Origin: Cepaea nemoralis
Lineage: Eukaryota; Mollusca; Gastropoda; Stylommatophora; Helicidae
DNA length: 64,000 nt
Direction: 5' to 3'
Assembly: GCA_014155875.1 (NCBI GenBank)
Contig: JACEFZ010021420.1
Location: forward strand, 216,501 to 280,500
Shown here one piece after another: positions 1 to 8,597 of this stretch; positions within the stretch are counted from its first letter, which is position 1, and every line of letters begins with the position of its first letter. The translations under genes were made by a program, and so were the position numbers. The notes beneath the pieces were generated by a model. The model ran no database searches. It saw nothing but the letters and a program-made list of their open reading frames with translations, and was not told where the DNA came from.

Positions 1-324
1 AGAAGAATGGATAATCAAAGAGATAAAGAAGTGAAAAGACAGAGGAGAATTAGGGATTATTCAACAAGCGGAGAAGATATGCCTCTACTAGAAAGGTCCT
101 TAAGAAATAATGATCGACAAATTAGATGGGATATTGAACAGAAGAGATTAGCGGCAGCTAAAGAGAGACATACAGACGAAGAAGAAGAAATGGATGAAAA
201 GTCAGAGTCAAGTAGTAGTATGGAAGAAACTAATAAGTTGTACGAAGAAGAAGATATTGATGTAGAATTAGCACTTATTCAAAGAAACTTGGAGTTGTTG
301 AAGAAGTGGAAACGTAGGAGATAG
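1..324 (+). CDS. Unidentified charged ORF, possibly partial
   Basis: The frame is open from the window edge; the first ATG is at position 7 and would give 105 residues. I do not recognise the protein. It is extremely hydrophilic: a basic N-terminal third, a central run rich in Glu, Asp and Ser, and a leucine-containing C-terminal helix ending in a Lys/Arg cluster, so a coiled coil is plausible. The following 2 kb is A+T-rich and non-coding, which is what one would see at the 3' end of a decayed retroelement, but it could equally be a last host exon. Codon use gives no decisive clue. Confidence 0.25.
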   Translation, partial: RRMDNQRDKEVKRQRRIRDYSTSGEDMPLLERSLRNNDRQIRWDIEQKRLAAAKERHTDEEEEMDEKSESSSSMEETNKLYEEEDIDVELALIQRNLELLKKWKRRR

Positions 325-2340
325 ATAAATAGAAAGTACTGCAGATGGCAAGTTATAAGTTTCAGGATTTAGAAGTGAAAGGGATGCTTGAAGAAGTATA
401 CGAAACGGTGGAAGTGGAAAAGGACTCTATGGATGTTTTTTTTTTTTTTTAAAGTGGTCTTGAGGTATTGGTACAATGGGTGAAGGTACTTTTTATTGGT
501 GCTAGAAATGCCGTGTTTAACGATAAGGATTAATAAGTTATAGTGATAATTGGTCCAAGAGAAATAATTGGCAGGCCAGATCACAAGTTCGTTGATAAGT
601 AGAGGATGGCTACTACATTGAGTTGATATTAGATTAGTCGCCACAGTACAAATATGTAGTTTACAGTGCTTACTTACGAAGATATTCCGGATGTTATGTT
701 GTGTTAAGAGTTAAGATAGAAAATGATAGAAAGTTGTGAGGGGAGGGTCAATGTTATAGGTTAAGAAATTAGTCTGTAGTTAACAGATATACAGATAGAC
801 AGTGAAGTGTTCGGTTTTCTCGGTCATAGAAATACTGGAATGACTTATATAAATAGATAGGAGTTACGTTACTTAGTATGAGACGCCAATGTTGGTGGAT
901 CACTATACGTAGTAATTTTGATTGTTTTGACAACTGTGTTTTATTGAGTCTAAGTTTTATGAGTCATGAGTCATGCTTGAATTGGCTATTGTTTGGTTGT
1001 TTTATTGAGCCTAAGTTTCAATGCCTCATATATAATAAGTTTTTTTTTCTTGATTTGGTCTTGAAAAATGATTGTTGTTGTTTGATTAATTGATTTAGAA
1101 TAGGCTGATTGTGTTCATAGCATTTAGAGTTGATAAAAACTATTGGTCCGTAAAAGTGTCCAATAGTGATAGGTAGAAATAGAATGTTTTATTCTGATTT
1201 GATAACATGCATGTTATGTCATTTTAAAATGTATTTTTTTCTTTAAATTAATTTGGGGGTTGTGTTGATTTTATTTCGATTACATGAATGGTTTGGTATA
1301 TTCGAGTTACATGGTTATAAAGTTAGTTAAGTAAGTTTAAGTTTCAAATAGATGAGGTTTTGCTTAAGGTTTTTCGTTCAGAAAAGAGTTGATAAAAACT
1401 ACTTTGTCCCACTGATATAAGGTAGGGGGAAGACTGTAAATGGCAGTATATGAGTATGGGAGGTACGGGGGCAAGATATAGGTGCTGTGAAATACCAGCG
1501 TTAATTATATTAAAAGTGTTCATAAATTATGAACATGGGCTCATGGTAAAAGGTGAGATAACGAAATAGGAACAGAATTGTGGTTGGCAATGTAAATGTG
1601 GAATATATAAGGTTTGTGAAAACTTATGTCAAGTTGTTTTATAATGAACAAAGATATATTTCATAAGGTGTTTTTTTTTTTTTTAAATTATTTAAAACAA
1701 AATTTTTTTTATTGGCAAGGGAGGTAAAGGGTGAGTGTCTTAAATATTCATTGCTGTATGTACATGTGGTCATGTTGTGTATTCATTCTTTATACTTCTC
1801 ATTCGGTGCGCACCGCTTCTTTACTTTTTCTAACTACATTGTTTTTGTACGTCCTGGGTTTTGGAAGAGTGAGAAATTTTATAAGGTCAAAAATTTCGAT
1901 AACGATTTTATGAGCTGTTCTTATGATATGTGTATTTGATACAGGAACAGGAGGAGCCAGGAAAGAACCAGAAAAATATAAATATATAGTGGATAGCTAT
2001 ATAGTTTGAGGAAATGGAAAGGGGAGAAGGACTGTTTAGCTTAACAGAGTTACCATACGTGGTACGAGGTATTATACAAAGGAGAATCGAAGAAGAAGTA
2101 TATAGGGGGTTACTAGCTGACAATATAACTGGGAGAAGGGTTAAAAGATATATTATTTACTCAAACTTGAGCTGGTTTGGGGAAGGTTAGAGGAACTATA
2201 AAAAGTAAGGAAAAAGAGGGAATAGAGTAAGAGGAGTAGGAGTAAAGAGTTTTCCTTTATAAGGAAAATTCTTTAACAAACATGGGGAGGTGTAACAGTA
2301 ATGGAGTACTGGGGTATTATTAGGATCTAGTGGGAAACAG
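325..2340. other. A+T-rich tract without recognisable gene
   Basis: Only short, low-quality frames are present. Visible details are T/A homopolymers, a TATA-like TATATAAATA near 846, and two purine-rich runs (GAGGGGAGGG near 738 and GGGGAGG near 2285, the latter followed by TGTAACAG). The purine run plus TG could be remnants of a polypurine tract and LTR start, but no paired LTR was found. Confidence 0.4.
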
Positions 2341-2346
2341 ATACAG

Positions 2347-2393
2347 CACGATTGAGCATTGAGACTGAAAGCGGTGAGAGATGCTCAATCGTG
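2347..2393. repeat. Perfect 13-bp inverted repeat (hairpin)
   Basis: CACGATTGAGCAT at 2347-2359 is exactly complementary to ATGCTCAATCGTG at 2381-2393, leaving a 21-nt loop. It lies between an A+T-rich tract and a LINE fragment. It may be part of a transposon end or simply a fold-back; no function can be assigned from sequence. Confidence 0.7.
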
Positions 2394-2478
2394 ACGTATT
2401 GGGTTGGCAAGGGCAGTTAACATCAAGCCTTTGACTGGAGAAGAGGCTGACTTGTCATCAGAATGAATTAAACTTTGT

Positions 2479-3300
2479 CTATATTAAATCAACCAGTCTT
2501 GTGAGTTCCTGCTCTGTTACACATTTCTTGAAGGCTTTCTCTAAATCACTATAAAATTCATCGATGCTGTCATCACTACTGTCTGCTGTTGGTGCATAAA
2601 CTTGTATAACGTTAACATCAAAAGGTCTTCCACTCAACTTCACCAGTAACACTCTGTCTGATACAGTCCAATATCCTTTGATCGATTTTGCTCTCTCTGT
2701 ATCCATTATAATTGCGACTCCTCGCTGTTGTTTCTCTCCATCAGAATAGATTATTCTATATTCCTCAGATGTCATAATGCCCATTCCTGTCCATCTGGTC
2801 TCACGTACACCTAAAAGGTTAATATTTAATCTTCTCATTTCATTCTTAATGTTATCAAATTTCCCATCCCCACTCATAGTTCTTACATTCCAAGTTCCTA
2901 CTTTCAATGTTGATATTCTTTTGCACTCAGTCTCCTGATGACGGTCTGGAGTCACCTGGTGCACATGACTACCCCTACCGGGCGAGGCTGCTCCTATGGA
3001 GCACCCATTTACGCCGTTTCTCTGATTATCGATAAGACTGCAGTACATGATATTCTTGGCATCTGTAAAGAAGGTAGTTTGCCATTGCTTTCCTTCCTAG
3101 CAGTGACCATACTGGTCGATGACCGTAGCCAATGTCTCCCAAAAAAGAGATCCTCTGCCTTCCGTCGTGAAGCTGGAGACCATAACCTACAACTATCTGT
3201 CGGCTGCTCTTCAACTTCATCCACCACCTGCACCCATGGCTTCACGTAACCCTGATCGGGAGCTAAACGGGTACTCCACCTTGCCCAAGGGTGTCCCATA
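2479..3300 (-). mobile_element. RTE/Jockey-like LINE, 5' region with AP endonuclease fragment
   Basis: The minus strand from about 2910 down to 2479 encodes the start of an apurinic-like endonuclease: a GTWNVRTM block, a V-R-E-T-R-W-T-G block (the catalytic Glu region), and a VYAPT block followed by a FYSDLE helix. These are the N-terminal endonuclease motifs of non-LTR retrotransposons often auto-annotated as craniofacial development protein 2-like. The frame stops at 2479, so the domain is truncated at roughly two thirds. The segment 3009-3299 matches the leader that usually precedes this endonuclease. No RT follows, so this is a dead fragment. Confidence 0.8.
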
Positions 3301-3386
3301 GGCTAGCGGAGGGAAGGAGGCACCCATCAAGGCATTACTATCATGTTATTATGATATTTTAAATATTATCTAAGCAAACGTAATTG

Positions 3387-3645
3387 TACGTATTGTAAAA
3401 CGTAATGTACTCAGAATGGACAAGACAAGACTCCCCTACCAAGCCCTCATATGGTCACCGGTAGGGAAAAAAAAACGGGGAAGACCAAGAGAGACCCTGC
3501 GTAGAACCATCATTAGAGAAGGCTCATTCAATGGCCAAGTAAATATCCAAGATCTACAACAGATAGCAGCGAACCGCCAGGCATGGAGAGACAGGACTTC
3601 TGCCCTATGCGCCGCCTTAGGCTCAAGAGGAAAGACTAACTAACT
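3387..3645 (+). mobile_element. LINE 3' tail with 11-bp target-site duplication
   Basis: The insert encodes the typical C-terminal end of a LINE reverse transcriptase (KKRGRPRETLRRT, then a QIAANRQAWRD block and LCAALGSRG) and ends in a (CTAA)n tail. It is flanked by AAACGTAATTG at 3376-3386 and 3646-3656, an 11-bp target-site duplication. The duplicated word occurs once in the uninterrupted paralogous repeat at 5247-5415, confirming the boundaries. Confidence 0.85.
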
Positions 3646-3667
3646 AAACGTAATTGCACCCGCATTT

Positions 3668-3679
3668 GGGGGGGGGGGG

Positions 3680-3768
<89 letters not shown>
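3668..3768. repeat. (G)14 followed by (GA)n microsatellite
   Basis: A pure G run at 3668-3681 passes directly into about 43 GA repeats. It forms the tail of the repeat copy described at 3323-3780. Confidence 0.97.
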
Positions 3769-3770
<2 letters not shown>

Positions 3771-4185
3771 ATTTGTTCAAAATTGAATGGAATTTACAAA
3801 CATAAATGACATTTCCTCTAAACATATTTATCAACATAGATTTCCAAGATCTTCCGCCGTTAATGTAATTAAATTTTCATTAAATTGTGGGTGGCCTTAA
3901 GAGGCCAGTAAAAAAATGTTGTTTCCCCGCAGAGGGGAGGATTAACAATGACAGACTGTGTCTATCATTAAAAGTACAGTTTCATTAATTAAACAGAAAT
4001 GTAGAATTGAAAAATTTGGTAATAAAATGTAAGTAATAAAAGATTAAACAAATGTTGTATAAAAACTGTAATAGCTTTCTTCTCAAGATTGCAAAAAGTG
4101 ACTGCGGTATTGACATTTTTATTTATCAAATAAAAATAAAAGATTTTGATGTTAGATTTTGGTATTATAGCTAGGTATACCATTT
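3769..4185. other. A+T-rich tract, nothing recognised
   Basis: No coding signal, RNA gene or repeat shared with the rest of the window was seen in this stretch. Confidence 0.4.
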
Positions 4186-4189
4186 TCTT

Positions 4190-4935
4190 TTTCACTTTCT
4201 AGTAGCCTCCCTTGCAACAATATTAGGTGTTTATGTCCCCCTACCAAGCGCAGATTGCTACTGCAACCATAGATTACTCTTAGGCAATTTACATATAAAC
4301 TTAAAGAAAGTGAAATATACAAATAGAAACGCAAAATTTGATCTACAGGCACTGAAGAGTGAGGAGATACAAGATAAATTCAACGTAGAGGTAAAGAACA
4401 GATTCGATGCATTGTCCGATATGGCAATGCAATATTATTTCAAGACGTCAGTGACCAATTGAAAATATAAAAGAAATCAGTCAAGAAGCTGCACTAACAA
4501 CAATGATAATACCAAAAATAAAGATAATAGGGCGCAAGAAATGGATGATGGAAAACATCTTAAAACTCATGGAAATAAGAAGAAATAACATAAATAACAA
4601 GGAAATATACGAAGAGATTCACAGGAAAATTAGGAAGCTACTGCTATGCAAAGAGGCAAAAGAAACATGGCCTGAGGAAAATTGCAAGGAAATTGAAAAC
4701 CAACACAACACCCAGAATACCAAATTAATACACACAAGAATTAATGACATCACTAACAAAAGAACACACACATCAACAGGTTGCCTAAAAACCAAAGATG
4801 GCAAAATCATAATAGAAAAAGATCAGATTTTACATGCGAGGTCAGATTATGTGGAAGTCCTTTATGATGATACAAGACAAGAACAATATGATCATCAGAA
4901 TAATAATGAAGGACCATCAATTTTGTTTGTTGGGG
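4190..4935 (+). mobile_element. LINE fragment, linker between endonuclease and RT
   Basis: Broken plus-strand frames read through a HRLLLGNL block, an FDLQALKSEE block and a NRFDALSDM block. They continue in an open frame at 4503-4949 with KKWMMENIL, CKEAKETW and a DGKIIIEKDQIL block. This is the charged linker that separates endonuclease from reverse transcriptase in RTE/Jockey-like LINEs. Both the endonuclease and the catalytic RT are absent, so the copy is truncated at both ends. Confidence 0.75.
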
Positions 4936-4945
4936 TGTTTTTCTT

Positions 4946-5233
4946 TTAGATATCTAGCAATTCCGCGGAGCCGGTTTCCCTGGCGAAGGTGTTAACGATT
5001 TTCTCCGTAATCTCGTATATCCACGTGTGGGGAAACAGCTGCGTGAGATTCGGTAGGGAATCGGGTCGCGTTGGATACTTACAGGGGTATCTGAGATTGT
5101 CGCTCAGTAAGCAATGCAAAATACTGTGCGTAATCTTGCAAAGACATAAACAACAGCGGTAAAATCCTGTTGTTGTCAGCGATGTGAATAGGATATGCGA
5201 AAAAAGAAAAAATTCTGCAGAATGCTTGAACAT
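4946..5233 (-). CDS. Unidentified 95-aa ORF
   Basis: It begins with an ATG at 5233. The N-terminal half is hydrophobic and Cys-rich; the C-terminal half is more typical protein sequence (a YPTRPDSLPNL block, a TWIYEITEKIV block). The plus strand over 4951-5162 is also open, and neither reading is one I recognise. It sits between a LINE fragment and a GA-tailed repeat, so an unrecognised transposon piece is more likely than a host gene. Confidence 0.15.
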   Translation of the reverse strand: MFKHSAEFFLFSHILFTSLTTTGFYRCCLCLCKITHSILHCLLSDNLRYPCKYPTRPDSLPNLTQLFPHTWIYEITEKIVNTFARETGSAELLDI

Positions 5234-5246
5234 AAGTGTAGTGATC

Positions 5247-5325
5247 AGTCAAGGCATTACTATACTATCATGTTATTATGATATTTGAAATATTCTCTAA
5301 GCAAACGTAATTGCATCAGCATTTA

Positions 5326-5388
<63 letters not shown>

Positions 5389-5415
5389 GAGGGAGGAGGA
5401 GTGGGGGGGGGGACT
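5247..5415 (+). repeat. GA-tailed repeat, copy B (empty site)
   Basis: It shares the TCAAGGCATTACTAT start, the TATGATATTT core and the CTAAGCAAACGTAATTG segment with copy A at 3323-3780. It has no insertion and runs directly into a (GA)n tract at 5328-5386 and a G-rich end. Confidence 0.75.
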
Positions 5416-5565
5416 ATTTGTAATATTTGTCAACATAATCCCCATAAGCTTGCACGGCCTTTCGCCAGTGCGAAAATAAGTGCATGCAGGCCTTGATTGT
5501 GCCAGACCAGGTTTTGTCCTACTCACTTCGCCTATTAATCGTCATCTCTCTCATTCCTATCACCT

Positions 5566-5650
5566 AGACCAGGGGTCACCAAACTACGGCCCGCGGGTCG
5601 GATCCGGCCCGAGACGTCATTTCATCCGGCCCGCTGTCGGTACTCGAACT
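5566..5650 (+). mobile_element. hAT (Charlie/SPIN-type) terminal sequence
   Basis: The segment reads CAGGGGTCACCAAACTACGG followed by repeated CCGGCCCG words. This is the characteristic terminal inverted repeat and subterminal GC-rich region of hAT transposons of the Charlie/SPIN type. The partner end and a transposase were not found. Confidence 0.6.
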
Positions 5651-6250
5651 TGCTTGATATAACTATGAAACACGAGACGTTGTGATACAATTTAAATGTA
5701 AATATTATGTTTAGAATAATAGGAGATCTTCACACGTGCGGAGACCTCCTGGCTGCATTAGGTTGTTTATTTAGGTGGCCCTATTTATAAATTTTGAGAA
5801 CCTTATTATGAGATATATTCTATTACCAAATGAAGCCGCCTGCCGTGACTCTACAAGAGTGTGGAGTAGCATATCCCTTGATACCCTGGTAAAAAATGTA
5901 TAGGATGCTGGGATGTTGTGTTGGCGTGCCTATAACCGCCCAGTAAAGCCATGTTCCCGCCTCTTTGGCATTGGGAACAACTTAGGCCGAAGAGATGCTG
6001 ATGTCTAATTTTCAGCAGAGGGTTTGAACTTACACCCCTGAGCCACTACCAAGTAGATGGGCGAACATGCCCCAGGCACGGTCGAGCGTAGCCACTGTTT
6101 TTCCAGACCGTAGTTGAGAGGGTAGACAGGCCCTATGAAGATCCAAAAGATCCAAGAGGATCTTGATTGTGGATTGACGATTATCTGCTGTGGGGTGAGT
6201 TTTGAACGAACCTTCATAATTTAAATATAAATATAGGAATATAATAGCTA
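5651..6250. other. Non-coding tract
   Basis: No recognisable gene. Short open frames on the minus strand here are not supported by any motif. Confidence 0.35.
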
Positions 6251-6254
6251 TGTC

Positions 6255-6460
6255 TGTGCCTGAGAACAATACTGGAGGGATATATGCCTGGGAAGAGAGG
6301 AAGAGGAAGGCCAAAGAGAAGATGGATGCAGGATGTGGCGGATGATCTCCAGATGGATGTATCTGAAGCGGGAAATCTTGCTTATGATCGAGAGGTTTTC
6401 CGGAAGGTTGTTATGGGAGCGAGGTTCTGCAAAGGACATGCTACTGAATGAATGACCTTT
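6255..6460 (+). mobile_element. LINE 3' tail (family with (ATGA)n tail)
   Basis: The plus strand encodes the terminal RT segment: ILEGYMPGKRGRGRP, a RRWMQDV block, and GARFCKGHATE just before the stop. It ends in ATGAATGA. A second copy on the minus strand at 39185-39915 ends with the same peptide and the same ATGA-type tail. Confidence 0.8.
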
Positions 6461-6799
6461 GTTCCATCTTGTTGTCTGATAATTGCTGGTGTTGTGTATC
6501 AGACTACAGTTACAGTGTTGGATGATTATCCATGCTGTGATGAGGATCACTGGTACCGTGTTGGATGACTACCCATGCTGTGATGGAAGATCACTAGTAG
6601 GTGTATAATGGGGTTTTGGGGTCAAAAGGGTGGTGGTGGTGGAGGGGTGCCAAAAGAAAGCCATCTAGGAGCCCAGGCCCCCCCCCCAGCCAAACAGGGT
6701 GGTGGTGGGGAGCCCCCCACGCCCCCCCCCCAGAGCCCTGGGGCGCACGCACGCGCGATTTAGAGTGTATCATCTGTAGATATAGAACATGTATGGGAC

Positions 6800-6973
6800 A
6801 TGGAGACTAGTCAGTGGCTACGATTGAAACCAACACGCCAGTGCGTGCGATGTTGGAGGAATGCCCTAGGAGAGTGGACCCACTACCACTCCCCAGAAGT
6901 TTGGTGCAACTACCGAAGAGAAAGCAGGTCGCGTAGGGGACGTCGTCATATTATAATACATCACCGCAAGTGA
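6800..6973 (+). CDS. Small Cys/His-type ORF, possible degenerate member of the array
   Basis: This 57-codon frame starts at ATG 6800. It carries C-V-R-C-W near the middle, a W-C-N-Y motif, and a very basic tail (SRSRRGRRR) followed by HIIIHH. The C-x-W start, the later aromatic-Cys and the GRR...IIIH tail weakly resemble the gene at 7717, which also ends its conserved part in G-R-R and I-I-I-H. I therefore list it as the outermost, most diverged member of the tandem array. The similarity is short and could be chance. Confidence 0.3.
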   Translation: METSQWLRLKPTRQCVRCWRNALGEWTHYHSPEVWCNYRRESRSRRGRRHIIIHHRK

Positions 6974-7017
6974 ACCTGAGTATAATCCATCGGATGGAAA
7001 CCCACAGGTGTGAGGTC

Positions 7018-7428
7018 TAACTATAGCGCAAAAATTGCCGGGGCTACCCTTAATGGGAGCAACCCAAGCTGTGGGTTGCCTCTACCAGCCCCGACAAGGA
7101 TGAGCAAACTTGTGCACCGTGACCGCCAAGTGTGAGAACCGTCTCAAGCTTTATACTTCCGCATTCCCAGCATGCCCAAGTCACAAGCTTGTGACTTCGG
7201 AATGTGGAAATTTTTACTAGCTTTACACTCACCATTTTCAGAAAAGCATCTCTCCCGCCAAATAAATACACTCGCCACTTTTTCATCTCTCCCGCCAACC
7301 AAATACACTCGCCATTTTAGCATCTCTCCCACCACTACACACACATCTTGACAGGAAAAAAAAAACACTTGAGAAAACCACTTTAACTATAGCGTAATTT
7401 TTGGCAGGGCAACATCGAGTGCGAGCAA
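7018..7428 (+). repeat. Degenerate direct repeat flanking the upstream array
   Basis: TAACTATAGCG occurs at about 7019 and again at 7384. Each copy is followed by similar sequence (an AT stretch, then GGGGC or AGGGC, then GAGCAAC about 20 bp later). The copy at 7384 leads directly into the array member at 7411, so the copy at 7019 probably marks the remains of another duplicated unit, now interrupted by the tandem repeat at 7247-7355. Confidence 0.45.
7247..7355. repeat. 37-bp tandem repeat with E2F-like words
   Basis: Units starting CATCTCTCCC at 7247, 7284 and 7321 repeat with a 37-bp period. The first two contain CCCGCCAAA and CCCGCCAAC, the reverse complement of which fits the E2F consensus TTTGGCGGG; the third has CCCACCA. 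A regulatory role upstream of the plus-strand genes is possible but inferred only from the motif. Confidence 0.6.
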
Positions 7429-7582
7429 CTATATATTAGAATCCCACGGGTGGCCCAAACTCGGCACAGAGCTGCGTTGGTCATGTGTTCTCGACACAAT
7501 GCGAAGCGGGGGTGTGGTAGAGTGTATATTCTGTGAGAGGGGGGTTAAGCAACCTTATGAGATGTGTGAGCGCCTTTCATAG
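7411..7582 (+). pseudogene. Broken Cys/His array member
   Basis: Two adjacent frames together show the family pattern. The first frame carries an early Cys (E-C-E-Q-L) and a C-S-R-H segment followed by K-R-G. After a run of five G at 7508-7512 the pattern continues in another frame with E-C-I-F-C, a Q-P pair and a third Cys (QPYEMC), matching the C-x2-C...QPRD-x-C ribbon of the genes at 7984 and 8242. There is no ATG where paralogues start, three codons before the first Cys. A one-base change in the G run plus loss of the start codon explain the present state. Confidence 0.6.
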
Positions 7583-7608
7583 AATGCTTTGGGGGACCAA
7601 GCTGCGCC

Positions 7609-7617
7609 TATATAAAG
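7609..7617 (+). promoter_or_regulatory. TATA-box candidate for the plus-strand array
   Basis: TATATAAAG preceded by GCGCC lies 100 bp before the ATG at 7717 and directly after the broken array member. It is the best TATA match on this strand in the block. Confidence 0.45.
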
Positions 7618-7716
7618 ATCCTCAGGATGTGCCTGATCTGCAAGATTCGGAGTAGGAAGCAGACACTGCATGAACACTGGATCGTGCTTTAGAGGGGAAG
7701 CCACCCCACACATAGC

Positions 7717-7935
7717 ATGCCTACTTGCCAGTGGTTTAAGAGTCCCACAACATTCTGTGGAAAGTCCTCGAGGCGGCGCTTTTGTGACTATCATCTCCGG
7801 ATCATACAACGACAAGGCAGAAGAATAAGTGGAGGAACTATAATCATTCATACGTCTTGGGGTTGGAGGTCTTTAGGAGTTCCACCAGACTGTTTAGAAA
7901 CAATTGCCGAGGAGGAGGATGTGCAGCACGGGTGA
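7717..7935 (+). CDS. Small Cys/His protein, array member with only the N-terminal half conserved
   Basis: It starts at ATG 7717 with M-x2-C-x-W, continues to Cys14 and then R-R-R-F-C-x2-H, the same first half as the two genes downstream. It lacks the second Cys of the first pair, and the C-x2-C...C-x2-C ribbon that follows in its neighbours is absent: instead the frame runs GRRISGGTIIIH and ends in an acidic tail. It is therefore either a shortened, diverged member or a decaying copy. The gap to the next gene is 48 bp. Function unknown; the spaced Cys and His suggest zinc binding. Confidence 0.5.
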   Translation: MPTCQWFKSPTTFCGKSSRRRFCDYHLRIIQRQGRRISGGTIIIHTSWGWRSLGVPPDCLETIAEEEDVQHG

Positions 7936-7983
7936 GTGACTAGCATGTCAATTTGAAGCTGACTGGGATAGTACAGACGAATC

Positions 7984-8214
7984 ATGGAGCATTGTGCGTG
8001 GCGTATCGGAGGCCACTATGAGGTTTGTGGTATGCCCTGCAACGACGCCTGGTTCTGCGGCACACACAAAGTCCTTTTTGCTAAGGGCTACACCCCATGT
8101 CTGATCTGTGGTTGGGATATCCTACAGCCGCGCGACATATGCACACTATGCCATGAATCAATCAATATCTTGGAAGAATACATCGAGATGAAAGAGTCTT
8201 TGATTAACGGATAA
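7984..8214 (+). CDS. Small two-module Cys/His (zinc-ribbon-like) protein
   Basis: Seventy-six residues from ATG 7984. Residues 4-28 form the first module: C4-x-W, C15, C19, W-F-C25-x2-H28. Residues 39-56 form a ribbon: C39-x2-C42, QPRD, C53-x2-C56. The tail is an acidic amphipathic helix (ILEEYIEMKESL). The gene at 8242 has the same spacing, so the motif is real and under constraint. I do not recognise the family. Small Cys/His proteins of this size in DNA viruses often act in the nucleus or on host signalling proteins, but nothing here proves a role. The spacing to the next ATG is 27 bp. Confidence 0.75.
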   Translation: MEHCAWRIGGHYEVCGMPCNDAWFCGTHKVLFAKGYTPCLICGWDILQPRDICTLCHESINILEEYIEMKESLING

Positions 8215-8241
8215 ATTAGAGACTAGAACCACTAACTTAAA

Positions 8242-8502
8242 ATGAAGAATTGTATGTGGCTTGTGCACTATGGGACCTCGATCCGGTGCGAGCGTAGGTG
8301 TCATGGGGTGTTCTGCTACCAACACCTCCAACTACAGAAAAAGGGTAGGACGGTGTTTGGGTGTGTTATCTGCAATGCAGAAGTACAGCAACCGCGCGAT
8401 GTGTGCCACACTTGTGATCGTGAACTAGTTGAGCGTTATGAGTCTCTGACAAGAGATTTGCCAGAAGTAATAGACGATTCACGGAGAAGTTCATTGATGT
8501 GA
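8242..8502 (+). CDS. Small two-module Cys/His (zinc-ribbon-like) protein, frame-shifted near its end
   Basis: It starts M-x2-C4-x-W, then C16, C20, F-C25-x2-H28, K-K-G-R, and the ribbon C41-x2-C44...QPRD-x-C55-x2-C58. These are the positions seen in the 7984 gene, with which it is clearly paralogous. The present frame ends at 8502. However, the next frame from about 8480 continues with F-I-D-V-K-E, matching the Y-I-E-M-K-E tail of the 7984 protein. That frame reaches a TAG at 8544-8546 overlapping the stop of the opposing gene, so the gene probably lost or gained one base near 8480. There is no homopolymer there, which argues against a simple sequencing slip. Function unknown. Confidence 0.7.
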   Translation: MKNCMWLVHYGTSIRCERRCHGVFCYQHLQLQKKGRTVFGCVICNAEVQQPRDVCHTCDRELVERYESLTRDLPEVIDDSRRSSLM

Positions 8503-8509
8503 AAGAGGC

Positions 8510-8597
8510 CATGAAAAAAGAGCGCGCTAGAGACACAACTGCCTAGCGGGCTAGCTTTCTAACTGGTGGGGTGAAGTCAGAAAGCTCTTTTTTCATG
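8510..8597. repeat. 14-bp perfect inverted repeat across the convergent gene ends
   Basis: CATGAAAAAAGAGC at 8510-8523 is the exact reverse complement of GCTCTTTTTTCATG at 8584-8597. The loop holds both stop codons of the two opposing transcription units. It could be a shared 3'-end signal, but both arms are also coding (M-K-K-E in each direction), so chance or duplication is possible. No AATAAA signal is evident nearby. Confidence 0.6.

Larger units (their letters stand above)
3323..3780 (+). repeat. GA-tailed repeat, copy A, carrying a LINE insertion
   Basis: The unit begins TCAAGGCATTACTAT, continues through TTATTATGATATTT and CTAAGCAAACGTAATTG, and ends in a long (GA)n tail. The same unit recurs uninterrupted at 5247-5415. 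Copy A is split after AAACGTAATTG by a 259-bp LINE tail at 3387-3645. Confidence 0.75.

Noticed and set aside
7050..7368. Minus-strand ORFs with repeated W-R-V-Y-L-x-G-G-R
   Set aside because: They are the 37-bp tandem repeat read on the minus strand, with no other support.
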